Shown here: positions 45,511 through 57,059 of the stretch, piece after piece
Layout of the letters: every line of letters starts with the position of its first letter
Numbering within the stretch: the first letter of the stretch is position 1
DNA from: Amborella trichopoda
Taxonomy: Eukaryota > Streptophyta > Magnoliopsida > Amborellales > Amborellaceae
Length of the DNA: 64,000 bases
Assembly: GCF_000471905.2 (NCBI RefSeq)
Contig: NW_006499364.1
Location: 3,719,044 to 3,783,043, forward strand
Direction: 5' to 3'
Made by a program: the position numbers and the translations under genes
Notes under the pieces: generated by a model
What the model was told of the DNA's origin: nothing
Database searches by the model: none
What the model saw: only the letters and a program-made list of their open reading frames with translations

Positions 45511-48500
45511 TGGTTAAGTGCCTCAATCTCGCCCCCGGATATGGATGATCTAGTGGCATGTGTCTCAGGTCTCGAAGGAAACCCGGGACTTGAGATCGCT
45601 CTCTCGGGAACCTTGCTCAAAAACAAGGGCAGGTATACCAACCGATGAGAGAAGAATTTAAGGTGGGTTCGGGACTTACTCGGGCTGGCTCGCGTGTGCA
45701 CCCTCTAAGATCACAAAGAAAGCCCCCCAATCATACAACTAGTTCGGAATCTCCTCCCTTGGCATGTATTCTCTTGTTTCTGTAATCACACACATATGAT
45801 TAATTTTACAAGACAAGTGGGCCAAGAGACTCCACCTTGTCTTTGGAAGAATGCATACAGGACTGCACATTCAAAAAAGAAAAGAGAAGATATGATGATA
45901 TGAGGGTTGGGAGAAAGAAGAAGAGAGAAGCAGCAAAGAGAAAGAGACACTTGGCTGGGTGACTAGCCTAGCATAGTGACTAGATTGGCGTGGTGATTGA
46001 TCTGTCGTGGTAGCAAGATGGGCACTGTAACAAGATGGGTACAACATCAATACTACTCTACGACAGAATACCAACACCAACCAGCTTGGCACAATGGCGA
46101 GTTCGACATGGCAGCAAGGAGGGCACGGTAACTTAGACCCGCATAGTAGTAATACTGCTCGACTACGAGACTGCCGTGATAGTGCTAGACTTGTCCCTTG
46201 GCCAAATGAGAGAGGAAGAAAAAAAAAGAAAGAGGGAGATAAGAAGAGAGAGAAAGAGTGAGGGAAGAAAAGAGATAAGAGAGAGAAGATAAGAGAGAGA
46301 GAGAAGAAAGGTGAGAGAAAAAGAAGAGAAAAAAGAAAGAAAAGAGAAGAGAGAGAAAGGAGAGAAGAGAATAGAGAGAAAGAAGAAAGGTGAGAGAAGA
46401 AGAAGAAGAAAGGTGAGAGAAGAAGAAGAAGAAAAGAAAAGGAGAAAAAGAAAAGAGAAGAGAAGTGAGAGAAAGGAGCATGGAAGAGAAGAGAGAAAGG
46501 AGAGATAAGAGAGGAGAGAGAAAGAGCTTGGACGACGATGGGATCCACCGCCCATGATAGAGGAAAGAGGAGAGAAAGAACATGGACAGTGATGGGTTCT
46601 GTTGCCCATGATAGAGGAAAGACAAGAGAGAAAGAACATGAACAGCGATAGGTTTTGTCGCTCATGATAGAGGAAATAGGGGATAGAAAGAGAAAGGGGA
46701 AAGAGGAGAGAAAAAGAGAAAGTGGAAAGAGGAGAGATAAAGAGAAAGGGGAAAGACACACGTGGCGCTAGGCAATGCCGCTCGTATCGTCAAGGCTCAG
46801 ACACGACCCACCACTCGGGAAAGGGTCAAGTTCAGTGTCCTTGTCAAAGAATGAGAATGAATGTTCTATGCGGCGATGAGCATCGTCGTGCACAACTTGG
46901 AAAAGGGGAAACATGGACAAAGGTCCGGCCCACCACTCAGGTTAAGGCCCGGTGCATTGCGCATGTTTTCCAGAGGAAAAGGGAAGAATGAGAATGTCAT
47001 GCTTGGCGATGGGTATCTTCGTGTACGACTGGAGAGGGAGAGAAGAAATAACAGGGTGAGATAGAAAGACAGAGGGGAAGAAAGAGGGTTTAGGGGAGAG
47101 ATTGAAGAAAGGAAAGTAGAGAGAAACACGGTGAATAGTGAGAGATGAAAACGAAAGAAGAGAGAAAAGGAAAGTAAGGAGAGAGATTAGGAAAGAGTTA
47201 GAGGAGAAAGAAGGAAAGAAATATAAAGAGGCACGCACGGCGCTGCCACGGTCGTGTGCGTTAGAGAGAAGTTCGTGCATGTCACTGCCATCGTTGTGCA
47301 CGTTCAAATAGAGAGAAGCAGAGGAAAAGATGGAGCAGAGAGAGAATAAAGAAAGAAGGAGAGGAAGAAGGAGAAGAGAGAATGAGACACGTATGGCGCT
47401 GCTATCACCGTGTGTATTAGAGAAAGAGAACGGAGAAATTCATGCATGGTGCTACCATCGCAACACATGTTCAGGCAGAAAGAAAGATTGAACCGAGAGA
47501 GAATAAAATAAAGGAGAAGAGTAAGAAGAAGAGAGAGAAGTGAGAAAGAGAAGGAAGAAGGAGGCATGCACGGCTCTGCCAAGCTGTGCATGTTCATAGA
47601 GAAGAAGAGGGAGAAGCAGAGAAAAAGAAGAAGAAAAGAAAAGAGAGAGGAAAAAAGAGAGAGAAAAAAGGAAAAGAGAGAAAAGAGGAAGAGAGAGAAT
47701 TACCTTAGGGAAGAGGAGTACCGGCTTAATTCTTCTCTCTCCTCTCTCTCTTTCCAAGATGTGCCTATCGAACTCAATGCAAAAACTTGAACTTTATTGA
47801 TGAATTGAAAATATGGGGGCAGTTAGGGAAGAACCGTTTACAATTAGGTTTAGCATGTACGTATAGAATTGGACCCAAACATGGGTGGATGCTCAAAAAC
47901 TATCTAAATTGATGATAATTACAATTTAATTGAATTAAAATAAATTCTAAAAATGGGTGCAAAATGATTGTTTTGCCCCTTCCTAACAATACATGGAATT
48001 CTACTGGTGCTTGTTTGTTAAAAAGATGATTGCTTTCTTGTAGGGCTCGTCATAGCGATCTATTTGATAACAACTTCGAGCCACAGATTGTGCTTTTAAG
48101 CCATGATCATGCGACTTAAAATTCATGTGAATCTTGAAAACTTCGGATCGATAGTGTGCTCATATCTTGATATTTCTTCGTGATTTCTTCGTTGTATTGC
48201 ACTGAGCATGCCGTCATGATCACGTGGCAACAATCACAGCTCGAGCCCGAACCAAGATTTTGCAGTCTTGGGTTTTTTGCCCGAATTTGAATTCCGGCGG
48301 CCAGAATTTATAGCAACTTTATCGGCTTCGTGCATGAAATCCGATCGATCATTACACACGGGGTTCGAACTAATGGTAGCCCTGGACTTTATGCATGCAA
48401 TGGAACTGATCTTGAATCAATTCGATGTGTGAGTGTCGTAATATGACCACTCAAGCGGGACGTGTCGCTGCTAAATTTTCTAGAACTTCCTTCACGAATC

Positions 48501-49113
48501 ATCGACTTCTCTCTAGCTTTTCTCCCTGCTCGAGCGTCGTCATGGGGCGTGCCACATATCAAAATGCTCGTCTTGACGAGACGAATACGCATACAAAACT
48601 TGAACATGATCCAACTTGGGACGAGTGAGATAAGACCCCAAAATTCACTACCCAAGATTGTAAAATCAGTCACCTTTAATGATGATTTGGTGCAGGGAGG
48701 GCACACGGGAATAGTGTGCGGCCTACCCCTTTTCTGTCTTTTACCCATAACTTTGTCTGAATCTCCCAATTAAGTTGAAACTTGACTCATAGGGGTTTTC
48801 GACCCTGAGAGATCCAATGGTGGTGGTCCCTATAGTAATTTGGCACACCAAAATTAGAGCTCTAGTTACGAGGTCCATTTCAGGGTGCTAGAGATTGATT
48901 TTTTCAAAATTGTTTATTGTCTGCACTACGTTAGACATGTTGGATTGTGACGAAACTTGGCAGGTTTCCTTTTGAAGTCCTTATGAATATTTTCACTTGT
49001 TCTAGAGAAATTTTGATACTGTCGAGAATTCCACTGTAATTCAAGCTTTATTGATCGGCTTCTCTTTTTATTCCGCATCGAGGACCCAAAGTGCTAAAAA
49101 ATATCTTCAAACA
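45511..49113 (-). mobile_element. Family B LTR (B5), 5' LTR of E2, 3603 bp
   Basis: Sense start at 49113 (TGTTTGAAGATATTTTTTAG), end at 45511 (GGCACTTAACCA). It keeps family landmarks: CTCATTCG-type early blocks, a decayed TATA (TTCTATACGTAC near 47860), purine-rich tracts on the plus strand (46200-46760, 47010-47700) equal to CT tracts in sense, and the end block 'GGTTCCCGAGAGAGC' (minus, near 45610). The long Ser/Leu/Phe frames on the minus strand are repeat artefacts. Confidence 0.85.
46520..46680. repeat. ~55-60 bp repeat (CCCATGATAGAGGAAAGA) in LTR B5
   Basis: Three units of AACATGGACAG(T/C)GATGGGTT(C/T)TGTTGCCCATGATAGAGGAAA. On the opposite strand it matches the 62160-62450 array of B6. 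Confidence 0.8.
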
Positions 49114-50063
49114 AACCGGGGCAATGGTAGTTCTCTGACCAACGCCAAGGCAATCAACAAAAAGGGATAATCACCACAGTCGTCACCGTCAGTGATCCAA
49201 AGAAGGATGCCTCCCAAACTTTGGACCTCTCTAAAGGGATAGGCACAGCGAAAGCACCTCAAGCAGGCAAGCGACAACAATCATACAATCGGGTACCCCC
49301 ACATGCAAACCTTAATCGAGATGATTATTGGGCCAAACATAAGAATAAGGTCAATCCTTTTGAGAAGGAATGGGTTCCCGCGCTACTCTGATTATTACTG
49401 GAGTAGAACATGCCCGAGATCAAGTTTCCTGATCAAGCTGGATTCGACACCCATGTAAGCTATCGGGCTTATCATCAGAGGATAAGCCACCCCACATAGG
49501 AATGCTACAGACTCAAGGATGTCATGGAGGCCTTGATCTAAAAGGGTCACATAAAGCTCAAAGAGCTTAAGAGAGCATTCGGGGCAACTGGGGCTTCCCA
49601 CGCGGTGACAGTACAAGAGGAAAGAGAAGGCCCACTCTCTTCTGATGAGCTGCCATCAGATCTCCTTCAGGCTTTGTTATAAATGATGCTCCAATAAGGG
49701 CTCATCACTCCAAAGCCGGCAACACAGTCCACGTGTCTTGCTCAAGGAACTGAGAATCATTGCTGCCTGTACCATCAAATATGAGGCCACGAGTTAAGCG
49801 AATGCTATGGGTTCGAAGCCATAGTCACAAAGAAGGTTCAAAGAGGTCACATTGCTTACGCCGTCGTAGAAGATCATCCGCAAGTTAGCATCCCCATCCA
49901 GAAGAATGCTTTAGTGCAAGAATCTCGTGTTGATGCCTTCGATCCTGCTGAGCCCTCAACTTCCCAGCCATGGAGAGTCTACCACAGGAGAAGCAGACTC
50001 AAGTCCTTAAAACGTGAGGTAGTTCATCAAGCTAGGGCTACTTACAAACCTAGCGAGTTGAAT
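49114..50063 (+). pseudogene. Gag nucleocapsid region fragment, E4
   Basis: Peptides in shifting frames match E2 gag: NRDDYWAKHKNKVNPFEKEW with VPALL, FPDQAGFDTHVSYRAYHQR (first knuckle, Cys replaced by Arg), ALIxKGHIKLKELKRAFG, LITPKPA, CLYHQIxGHELSECYGFEAI (second knuckle with a stop), and VTKKVQRGHIAYAV. The frame 49914-50063 encodes DAFDPAEPSTSQPW, matching the E2 end. Only one of the two duplicated E2 knuckles is present. Cut at 49113 by LTR B5 and at 50064 by LTR C2. Confidence 0.8.
50059..50063. repeat. Target-site duplication (left) of solo LTR C2
   Basis: TGAAT, repeated exactly at 51842-51846. Confidence 0.9.
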
Positions 50064-50604
50064 TGTCACACCCCAAGTTTACTAACATTGACATACTACT
50101 CTTATACTAGGAAAAATATTAATTCCTACTTATATATATTGTACCAAAACATTTTTTTTTCATTAATTAATTAAAAATTTGCACAAAGTTTGCTCACAAC
50201 TAGTACCTACATGAAGGCCAGATATATACATTTGAGCCCAAGGTTACAAAGGCAAATTTAATCATGACTACAATTTCTTCCAAAGATGGTCATGTTACAC
50301 TCGAACTATGAGACTGCAATTACCCCGAAAAATATTGACCATACTTTGATGAGTATGGCTACTCAATAAGTGATCATCATGGTCCAAAGAATAATCATGG
50401 TTAGAAGATATAAATATTTTCTAAAGAATGTAGATTAAAAACAACATGAGGAGGAGCATTGCGAGCAAAAACATTTATAAATAACAATTTCACTTTTCGA
50501 AAATGCACAGTTAAACATAATCCAAATGATTGAAATGCATAGAACCATTTTAAAAAAAATGCATCATTCAAAATATTTCACAAAATACCCTATTGGCGTC
50601 CCAA

Positions 50605-50930
50605 GTAGGTCACCTATATACCCCACCAGCGTTCTGGATGGGTCCAAATAATCCCCGCAGGTCTAATCATACCTCACCGACGTACCTGATGAGTCCAAAT
50701 AATCCCTAACAACATAACCAGATAGCTTCAAACAATCCCTGCGGGTCCGATCATACCTCACCGGCATCCCGGATGAGTCTAAATATCCCGCCAGCATCTT
50801 GGATGGGCCCAAATAATCTCTGTAGGTCCAATCATACCTAACCAGCGTACCGGATGAAATCAAATACCCCACCAGCGTCCTGGATGGGTCCAAATATCCC
50901 ACCAGCATCTTGGATGGGCCCAAATATACT
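50605..50930. repeat. GATGGGTCCAAATA / CACCGGC minisatellite in LTR C2
   Basis: Same array as 15055-15372 with point differences (ACCGACGTACC, ACCGGCATCCC, CCAGCGTACC). Confidence 0.8.
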
Positions 50931-51123
50931 TAAATTACCTTTGAAACTCTTTTAACATTAGAAAGCATCAACATCATATATGCAAAGTATCGTTGAAATC
51001 ATTAACCAAAATTCACTTAAAGCAATTTAAACAATCACTTTCATTGAAATATCTGTAAATAACCAATCAAACATTTTGGCAGTAATTTTTGAAAGGTAAC
51101 AGTTCTAAAGGACATTCCTGAAT

Positions 51124-51803
51124 TGTTATTGTTATTGTTATTGTTATTGTTATTGTTATTGTTATTGTTATTGTTATTGTTATTGTTATTGTTATTGTTA
51201 TTGTTATTGTTATTGTTATTGTTATTGTTATTGTTATTGTTATTGTTATTGTTATTGTTATTGTTATTGTTATTGTTATTGTTATTGTTATTGTTATTGT
51301 TATTGTTATTGTTATTGTTATTGTTATTGTTATTGTTATTGTTATTGTTATTGTTATTGTTATTGTTATTGTTATTGTTATTGTTATTGTTATTGTTATT
51401 GTTATTGTTATTGTTATTGTTATTGTTATTGTTATTGTTATTGTTATTGTTATTGTTATTGTTNNNNNNNNNNNNNNNNNNNNTTAGTTATTAGTTATTG
51501 TTATTGTTATTAGTTATTGTTATTGTTATTGTTATTGTTATTGTTATTGTTATTGTTATTGTTATTGTTATTGTTATTGTTATTGTTATTGTTATTGTTA
51601 TTGTTATTGTTATTGTTATTGTTATTGTTATTGTTATTGTTATTGTTATTGTTATTGTTATTGTTATTGTTATTGTTATTGTTATTGTTATTGTTATTGT
51701 TATTGTTATTGTTATTGTTATTGTTATTGTTATTGTTATTGTTATTGTTATTGTTATTGTTATTGTTATTGTTATTGTTATTGTTATTGTTATTATTGTT
51801 ATT
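51124..51803. repeat. (TTATTG)n hexanucleotide microsatellite with assembly gap
   Basis: Over 100 almost perfect units on both sides of 20 N (51464-51483). It begins where LTR C1 reads GACATTCCTGAAATGTAAC and C2 reads GACATTCCTGAATTGTTATTG. The poly-Leu and Ile-Thr/Val-Ile frames here are repeat artefacts. Confidence 0.97.
51464..51483. other. Assembly gap (20 N)
   Basis: Twenty N bases inside the TTATTG array. The true length is unknown. Confidence 0.99.
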
Positions 51804-51841
51804 ACTATTATTGTCAGTTCCAAAAATTTGGGGTTGTTACA

Positions 51842-53300
51842 TGAATCAAGCACTTCCAATTAAAACCAGGAGAAGATAGGCGCCAAGGGCTGCTAGACGG
51901 AGAAACAAGACTACTCAACCACTAGTTGAGCAAGAATTTCTCAGGCCTCTTCCCCCATTGCAGACTTCATCCATGGCACGATCATCCTTCCTCCCTCACC
52001 GCATCAAGAGAATATCCCTAGCCCATCTTCTACTGGGGGCACGTCCAATGAGGGTGACAATATTAAAAGCATCCTCCAATGGTCTATGCAGAGGAAAGAC
52101 CTAAAAGATTCTCTGCACACGTCCAACTCGGGTGATGACTTAAAAATCTTCCCTAGTCGGTCTAACGAGAGTGATGACCTTAAGAGTCCCTCACCTACTA
52201 ACCCCTCTTCTTCTTCTCCCTCTTCTGCTTCTTCTCCTTCCTCTTCTATGTCTCTTGCAAGTACAACCCGGGAATGTCCAGACTTTGAGGCTCTTGACAA
52301 AGAACTCGAATGAACCAATATAAGCAGGATCCACCAAAGGCGACTGAGAAAGACACTAACCCAGGCGGCAGGAATCCTGACAGTCGCTGACGCTCTTGCC
52401 ATCTTCTTCAACAAAGAAGCACAAGAGGTCAAAGCCGAAGAAACCCCAGTGGCCCCCTACGCCCGACTTCGAGCAGAGGCTGAGAGAATCAAGAGGATAG
52501 AGCTTCTATTCTCAGAAAGCCTATCATATGGTGCAGATCTCGAAAGAATTACCTAGCATGGGGAAAATGACCCTGAGATCGGGGAAAACGTTATATCCTC
52601 CACCTCAGAGGCCAAACATCCTGAAGTTTCTTGGTCCACCACTCCTTCCTCGCCCAAATACCCCAGACAATTTTTCCATCCTCAAGAGCCCTGGGATTCT
52701 TCCTCGCCCAAATACCCCAGGAAATCCACCTATCCTCAAATTCCCTGAGATGCCTCTGGTCCCATGTACCCAACCACCTCCTAAGCCTCGACCTCAAATC
52801 TCCACTTCACTAAAACAAATCCACCCAGACCACCCAAATCAAGCCGGCTGCACAGCCATGCCAGCCAGTAGACCAAAATAAACCTCCCCCATCTAAACCT
52901 GACCCTCAACCTACCATATTACCTAGACCCACGGTGGATACAGGGGAACATCAAGAAGGTCCTCATGAGGTGCTGGTTTTCTGTACAATTATTGAGTCGC
53001 AGCCATCCCAAGTGCCTCAGAGTGAATTCCCTCAATCAGATATATTAGCTCTACTTGAAGTTGATCCTTTCGTCGGCAAGCAGAATGAGGATGCAAAAAC
53101 CATGTTCCATAGCAAAGCCTACCTAGAAGAAGAAATGTCAGGAGTGTGGGTATCTTAAGTAGACGTTAACGAGAAGTCCCTCGAAGCCAATGATGAAGAG
53201 ATACAAGAGGTCCCAGAAGAACGGAAAGAAGGCAGCCAAGCCACAGCTGATGAGCTTGAGGAGATAAATCTAGGAGATGAAGCCCCAGACCCACTTTCAT
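51842..53300 (+). pseudogene. Linker region between gag and RT, E4 (protease not recognisable)
   Basis: Plus-strand pieces: a Ser/Asp-rich part with units TSNEGDNIKSILQ, TSNSGDDLKIFPSR and SNESDDLKSPSP (about 52040-52200), a serine run, then RRLRKTLTQAAGILTVADAL with FFNKEAQEVKAEETPVAPYA. 52528-52881 is proline-rich with repeated LLPRPNTPxN. 52934-53158 holds ILALLEVDPFVGKQNEDAKT and EEEMSGVWVS. It matches E2 40719-41767 except for the proline-rich block, which is specific to E4. No DTG/DSG aspartic protease motif was found. Confidence 0.6.
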
Positions 53301-53329
53301 CTCGGCAATATGACACCATAAGAGAAAGA

Positions 53330-54230
53330 GAATTTTACTTCCTTCTTGCGAGCAAACCGAGACGTCTTTGTATGGCACTACCATGAGATGACTGGTTTAA
53401 ATCTTCAAGTCGCAGTCCACCGCCTTGGCATCGATCCATTCGTCAAGCCTGTCAAGCACAAATCAAGGAGGTTCAGGCCTGATCTTGAAATGTAAATAGA
53501 TGTTGAGGAGACCAAGCTCAGGAAAGAGGGTTTCATTCCTGAAGTCAAGTACCCAAAGTGGCTGTAAATGTTGTCCCAGTCAAGAAGAAAAATGGCCAAA
53601 TTAGGGTCTGCATTGACTTCCACAACCTGAATACCGCTCGCCCGAAGGATGACTTCCCGTTGTCACTTAAGGAGATGCTCATTGACTCCACAGCTCACTG
53701 TCAGATCTTCTCCTTCATGGATGGATACTCCAGGTACAATCAGATATGGATGGCGCTAGAAGATGAGGATGCACCTCATTCTTGACTACAAAAGGGGTCT
53801 TCTGCTACACGATGATGCCTTTCGGATTGAAGAATGTTGGTGCTATGTATTAGAGAGCAATGACAACCATCTTCAAAGACATGATGCACAAGGAGGTGGA
53901 ATGTTATGTGGATGTGGTGAAATCCAAAAAGAAAGATGCTCATATGCAAGACCTTATAAAGGTGTTCGAACGATTATGCCTTCATCAGCTCAAGATGAAC
54001 CCGCTAAAATGCGCTTTTAACATGCTTTCAAGAAAGTTCTTGGGGTTTGTTGTTAGACATCGAGGCTGGAAGTTGAGTCAGTCAAGATCAAGGCGATCCA
54101 AGAAATCCACAGGTTCATCTCGAACCTCTCAGGTCGTGGTAACCCCTTTATGTACCTGTTGAAGAAGGATACCTCATTTATCTAGGATGAAGCATGTCAG
54201 GAGGCCCTTGATGACATCAAGCGATATTTG
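53330..54230 (+). pseudogene. Reverse transcriptase domain, E4, with deleted active-site residues
   Basis: FLRANRDVFVWHYHEMTGLN, QVAVHRLGIDPFVKPVKHKS, then VVPVKKKNGQIRVCIDFHNL with PKDDFPLSLKEMLID, and FSFMDGYSRYNQIWMALEDE. The palm box reads HKEVECYVDVVKSKKKD: six bases are missing after YVD (53905-53913), removing the second Asp region of YVDD. LKMNPLKCAFNM and KFLGFVVRHRG follow. Frameshifts occur near 53560, 53785, 53860 and 54090. RT function is lost. Confidence 0.85.
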
Positions 54231-55140
54231 CTCAACCCTCTAGTGCTCTCTACACCAGTGTTGGGAAGACCTCTCATCCTGTATGTGACTACTCTAGACG
54301 AGTCACTTGGGGCATTATTGGCACAGAACAATGATGAAGGGAAAGAGACCGCATTATATTATCTCAATCGTAGAATGCAAGGAGCAAAGAAGAATTATTC
54401 CCCTAGCGAGAAGATGTGCCTAGCCCTAGTCTTTGCAGTAAAAAATCTCTACCATTACTTGCTCAGTCATGGAGTAAAACTTATATCAAAACCAGATCCT
54501 GTAAAGTTTCTCATGACACGCCCCTGCCTGTCGGGACGCCTTGCTAAGTGGGCATTACAGCTGATGGCACTTGACACCACATATGTCCCACAAAAGGCCG
54601 TTAAGGGCCAAGCGTTGGCTGATTTTCTCGTAGCACATTCAGTGCCAGCAGAATCTCCTTTATCAAGCGACTTCCCTCATGAAGAAGTATTATGTGCAGA
54701 ACTTGTTCACGCGTAGGATATGTACTTCGACGAAGCCTTCCAATCTGATAGAGGAGGTATCAGAGTGGTATTCATAACGCCGAAAGGAGGGATGCTTCCT
54801 TTATCCTTCTCTGTCACCGAGGCTAGTTCCCATAACAAGACAGAATATCAGGCTCTCATAATTAGATTGAAAATAGCCTTCGATTTAGATTTAGAGTAGC
54901 TCAAAATCTATGGTGACTCTGAGATGGTGATACATCAGCTCAAAGGGATCTATGATGTGAGAAAATACACTCTTAAGCCTCATCACATTATTGCAAAATC
55001 ATGTATGGCTCAATTTGATGATATATCCTTGAGTCACACCCTCAGGAGGTTAAACTGCAGGCTGATGCACTCGCAAAACTTGAGGTTACAATTCAATTGT
55101 CCCCACCAGGGCCCATGTCTGTCTGGGTGGCAGAGTGGAG
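54228..55140 (+). pseudogene. RT connection and RNase H domain, E4
   Basis: 54228-54716 is open: GRPLILYVTTLDESLGALLA, YYLNRRMQGAKKNYSPSEKM, DPVKFLMTRPCLSGRLAKWA, and VPQKAVKGQALADFLVAHS. After a stop (TAG at 54714-54716) the frame continues MYFDEAFQSDRGG, KTEYQALI, then IYGDSEMVIHQLKGIYDVRK in 54924-55148. The acidic residues of MYFDE, TEYQ and YGDS are kept; the final ADALA motif is lost (CRLMHSQNL by frameshift). Confidence 0.85.
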
Positions 55141-56576
55141 ACACATGAACTGAAAACCGAAGTGGACGCGGAAGATGAGAGAATTTTCTTTCCCAAGTGC
55201 CCACCTTATTCATTGAGAGCACTTCTATCCACCAAAGAAGCTATTAAGGCCGAACAGCAAATGGCACGGAGTCAAGGAGTTGAGGTCCAAAAGCAGGAAC
55301 TGGAGTTCTTTGACCCAATATGTGCGAAAATTGAGCAAGTGGAAGATTGGAGAGCGCCAATCATTAATTTCATAAAGCACGGTAGACTGCTTGAAGATCG
55401 TGCTGAATGCAATAGTGTGTGTCGATTGTCTACCAAGTACACCCTCCTTGAAGGAGATGCTCTCTTCAGACGATCTTTTGACGGTATTCTTCTCAGATGA
55501 GTAGACACACAAGAGGCAAATAAGGTGTTGGAAGAAGTACACTCAGGCCTCTGTGGACTACATTAGTCCGACCTTAAGCTCTATGAATGGATACGTATAT
55601 TGGGGTACTATTGGCCTTTGATGGTTGCCGACTTCTTAAACTATGCCAAGAGGTGCCAGGTGTGCCAAATGCACTCAAGCCTCATCTATCAGCCTCCAAA
55701 GCCCCTACAATGGCATCATGGACCTTTTCACAATGGGGTATGGACATTATAGGACCAATCGACCCTCCTTCTGTAATGGGTCATGTCTTCATTCTAGACG
55801 CAACAGACTATTTCTCCAGGTGGACTGAAGCGGTTCCCCTTAAGCAAGTTCCTGGGGCCATAGTTGCAAACCTCGTGAGGCATCACATCATATAACGATT
55901 CGGGGTGCCTGACCGGATTATATCTGACAACGACCCTCAATTCAAAAGTCATCACATTGATCGCTTAGTTAACCAGTTCGGTTTCGAATGGAAGTACTCA
56001 ACTATGTACCACCCTCGAGCCAATGGATTAGCTGAGGTTTTCAATAAGACCTTGTGCAACTTTTTAAGGAAGTCGGTATCAAAGTCAAAAAAGAATTGGC
56101 ATGAGAAGCTTCCTCAAGCACAGTGGGCATATCTCACTACCACGCGAAATGCCACCGATTCCACTCCTTATTCCCTGGTCTATGGGGGTGAAGTCGTTTT
56201 ACCCATTGAAATTCAACTCCCCTTGCTTCGTGTCGCCATACATCAAGGACTAACTGAATACGAAAGAGTTAAGCTTCGTTATCAAGAGTTAGATGCTCTG
56301 GATGAAAAGAGGTTACAAGCTCAGCAGAATCTCGAAATCAACCAGGGGAGAATGAAGAGGGCCTTTAACAAGTCAGTCAAAATTTGTTCATTCGCCCATG
56401 GGGATCTGGTTTTAGTCATCAAAAGGTCGATTGTTATGCATGGGCGGCGCAAAGAGAAGTTTGAACCTAAGTGGGAAGGTCCCTTCATGGTCGAGAAGGT
56501 CTCGCCAAATGGAGCTTGCATACTGGCACATCTTGATGGAGAGGATGCAATGCCACCTATCAATGGGCGATACTAA
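55135..56576 (+). pseudogene. Integrase, E4, with intact DDE triad but broken frame
   Basis: N-terminal part: DAEDERIFFPKCPPYSLRAL, EVHSGLCGLH and KRCQVCQMH (zinc module, about 55530-55675). Core in 55587-55895: FSQWGMDIIGPIDPP (Asp 1) and YFSRWTEAVPLKQVPGA, then an in-frame stop at 55893-55895. 55905-56576 (223 residues) holds IISDNDPQFKSHHIDRLVNQ (Asp 2), YSTMYHPRANGLAEVFNKTL (Glu), AQWAYLTTTRNATDSTPYSL, and the C-terminal GDLVLVIKRSIVM with EPKWEGPFMVEKV. It ends at a TAA after INGRY. Only one stop and one frameshift disrupt it, making it the best preserved coding piece in the window. Confidence 0.88.
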
Positions 56577-56685
56577 AGAAATAATGTCCTTGATACCTAC
56601 TCAAAAGACTCAACGCGCAATAAGAAAGAGTTAAAGAGACAGTAAAAAGAAGACAAGAAAGACAATTCAGTAAAGCTTAATTCTT

Positions 56686-56691
56686 TTTATT
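56686..56691 (-). terminator. Candidate polyadenylation signal of the E4 antisense unit
   Basis: Minus strand TTTAATAAAAAGAATT, downstream of the conserved 'TTGTAACCTCCTTAATAATGG' block. Confidence 0.45.
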
Positions 56692-57059
56692 AAAGAAATT
56701 ACAAGTTAAAAAGTCAAAAGCCCATTATTAAGGAGGTTACAAATGTATCATGCAGTATTTCTCTCTCATCAGAAGAAAAGAGAGTAGTTGCCTCAACGCT
56801 ACTCTTGCAGCTGAGGAAAAGAGGACGCTTACAAGCCAAAAACCTACTCCCGCATTAGAGAAAGGTAGAAGGGTTGTAGATCAAGTATATCAGACATACA
56901 AAGCAAACCCTTTTGGCTAGGAACTTACCTATGATGGAGAGCACGCCCTCTTCATAGTGAGCACCCTTCCATAGAACAACATGGAGTTCCTTATTATGCT
57001 TGAGGACTTGGCTTCCAACATACTTCATAAGCCGAGCCTTACCATTGGTCACCACCCTT

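Larger units (their letters stand above)
23959..49113 (-). mobile_element. E2: nearly complete Tat/Ogre-like Ty3/gypsy element, split by later insertions
   Basis: Read on the minus strand: 5' LTR (49113-45511), PBS (45507-45489), leader ORF (45370-44215), gag (about 43760-41768), a linker (41767-40719), RT (32129-30802), RNase H (30795-30046), integrase (about 29990-29142 and 26130-25810), then the antisense unit and a short tail. A solo family D LTR splits integrase and a pol-less family D element splits the coding sequence just before RT. All frames are damaged. The 5' LTR end at 49113 abuts gag of the plus-strand element E4, so E2 inserted into E4. Confidence 0.8.
50064..51841 (-). mobile_element. 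Solo LTR, family C (C2), ~1.78 kb plus gap
   Basis: Plus-strand text starts TGTCACACCCCAAGTTTAC and ends AAATTTGGGGTTGTTACA, with near-inverted ends and an exact 5-bp duplication TGAAT. Its first 1060 bp match C1 (14467-15568), including the minisatellite. The rest is a hexanucleotide array. No coding content. The sense strand is inferred as minus from the C1 TATA box. Confidence 0.85.

Noticed and set aside
45871-46761. 296-residue Ser/Leu/Phe-rich frame resembling a membrane protein
   Set aside because: The hydrophobic look comes from CT-rich LTR sequence; it lies wholly inside LTR B5 and the matching LTRs do not keep it. The same applies to 62118-62821 in LTR B6.
51123-51879. Long poly-Leu and alternating Ile-Val/Ile-Thr frames
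   Set aside because: Direct translation of the TTATTG array in every frame; no start context or composition of a protein.
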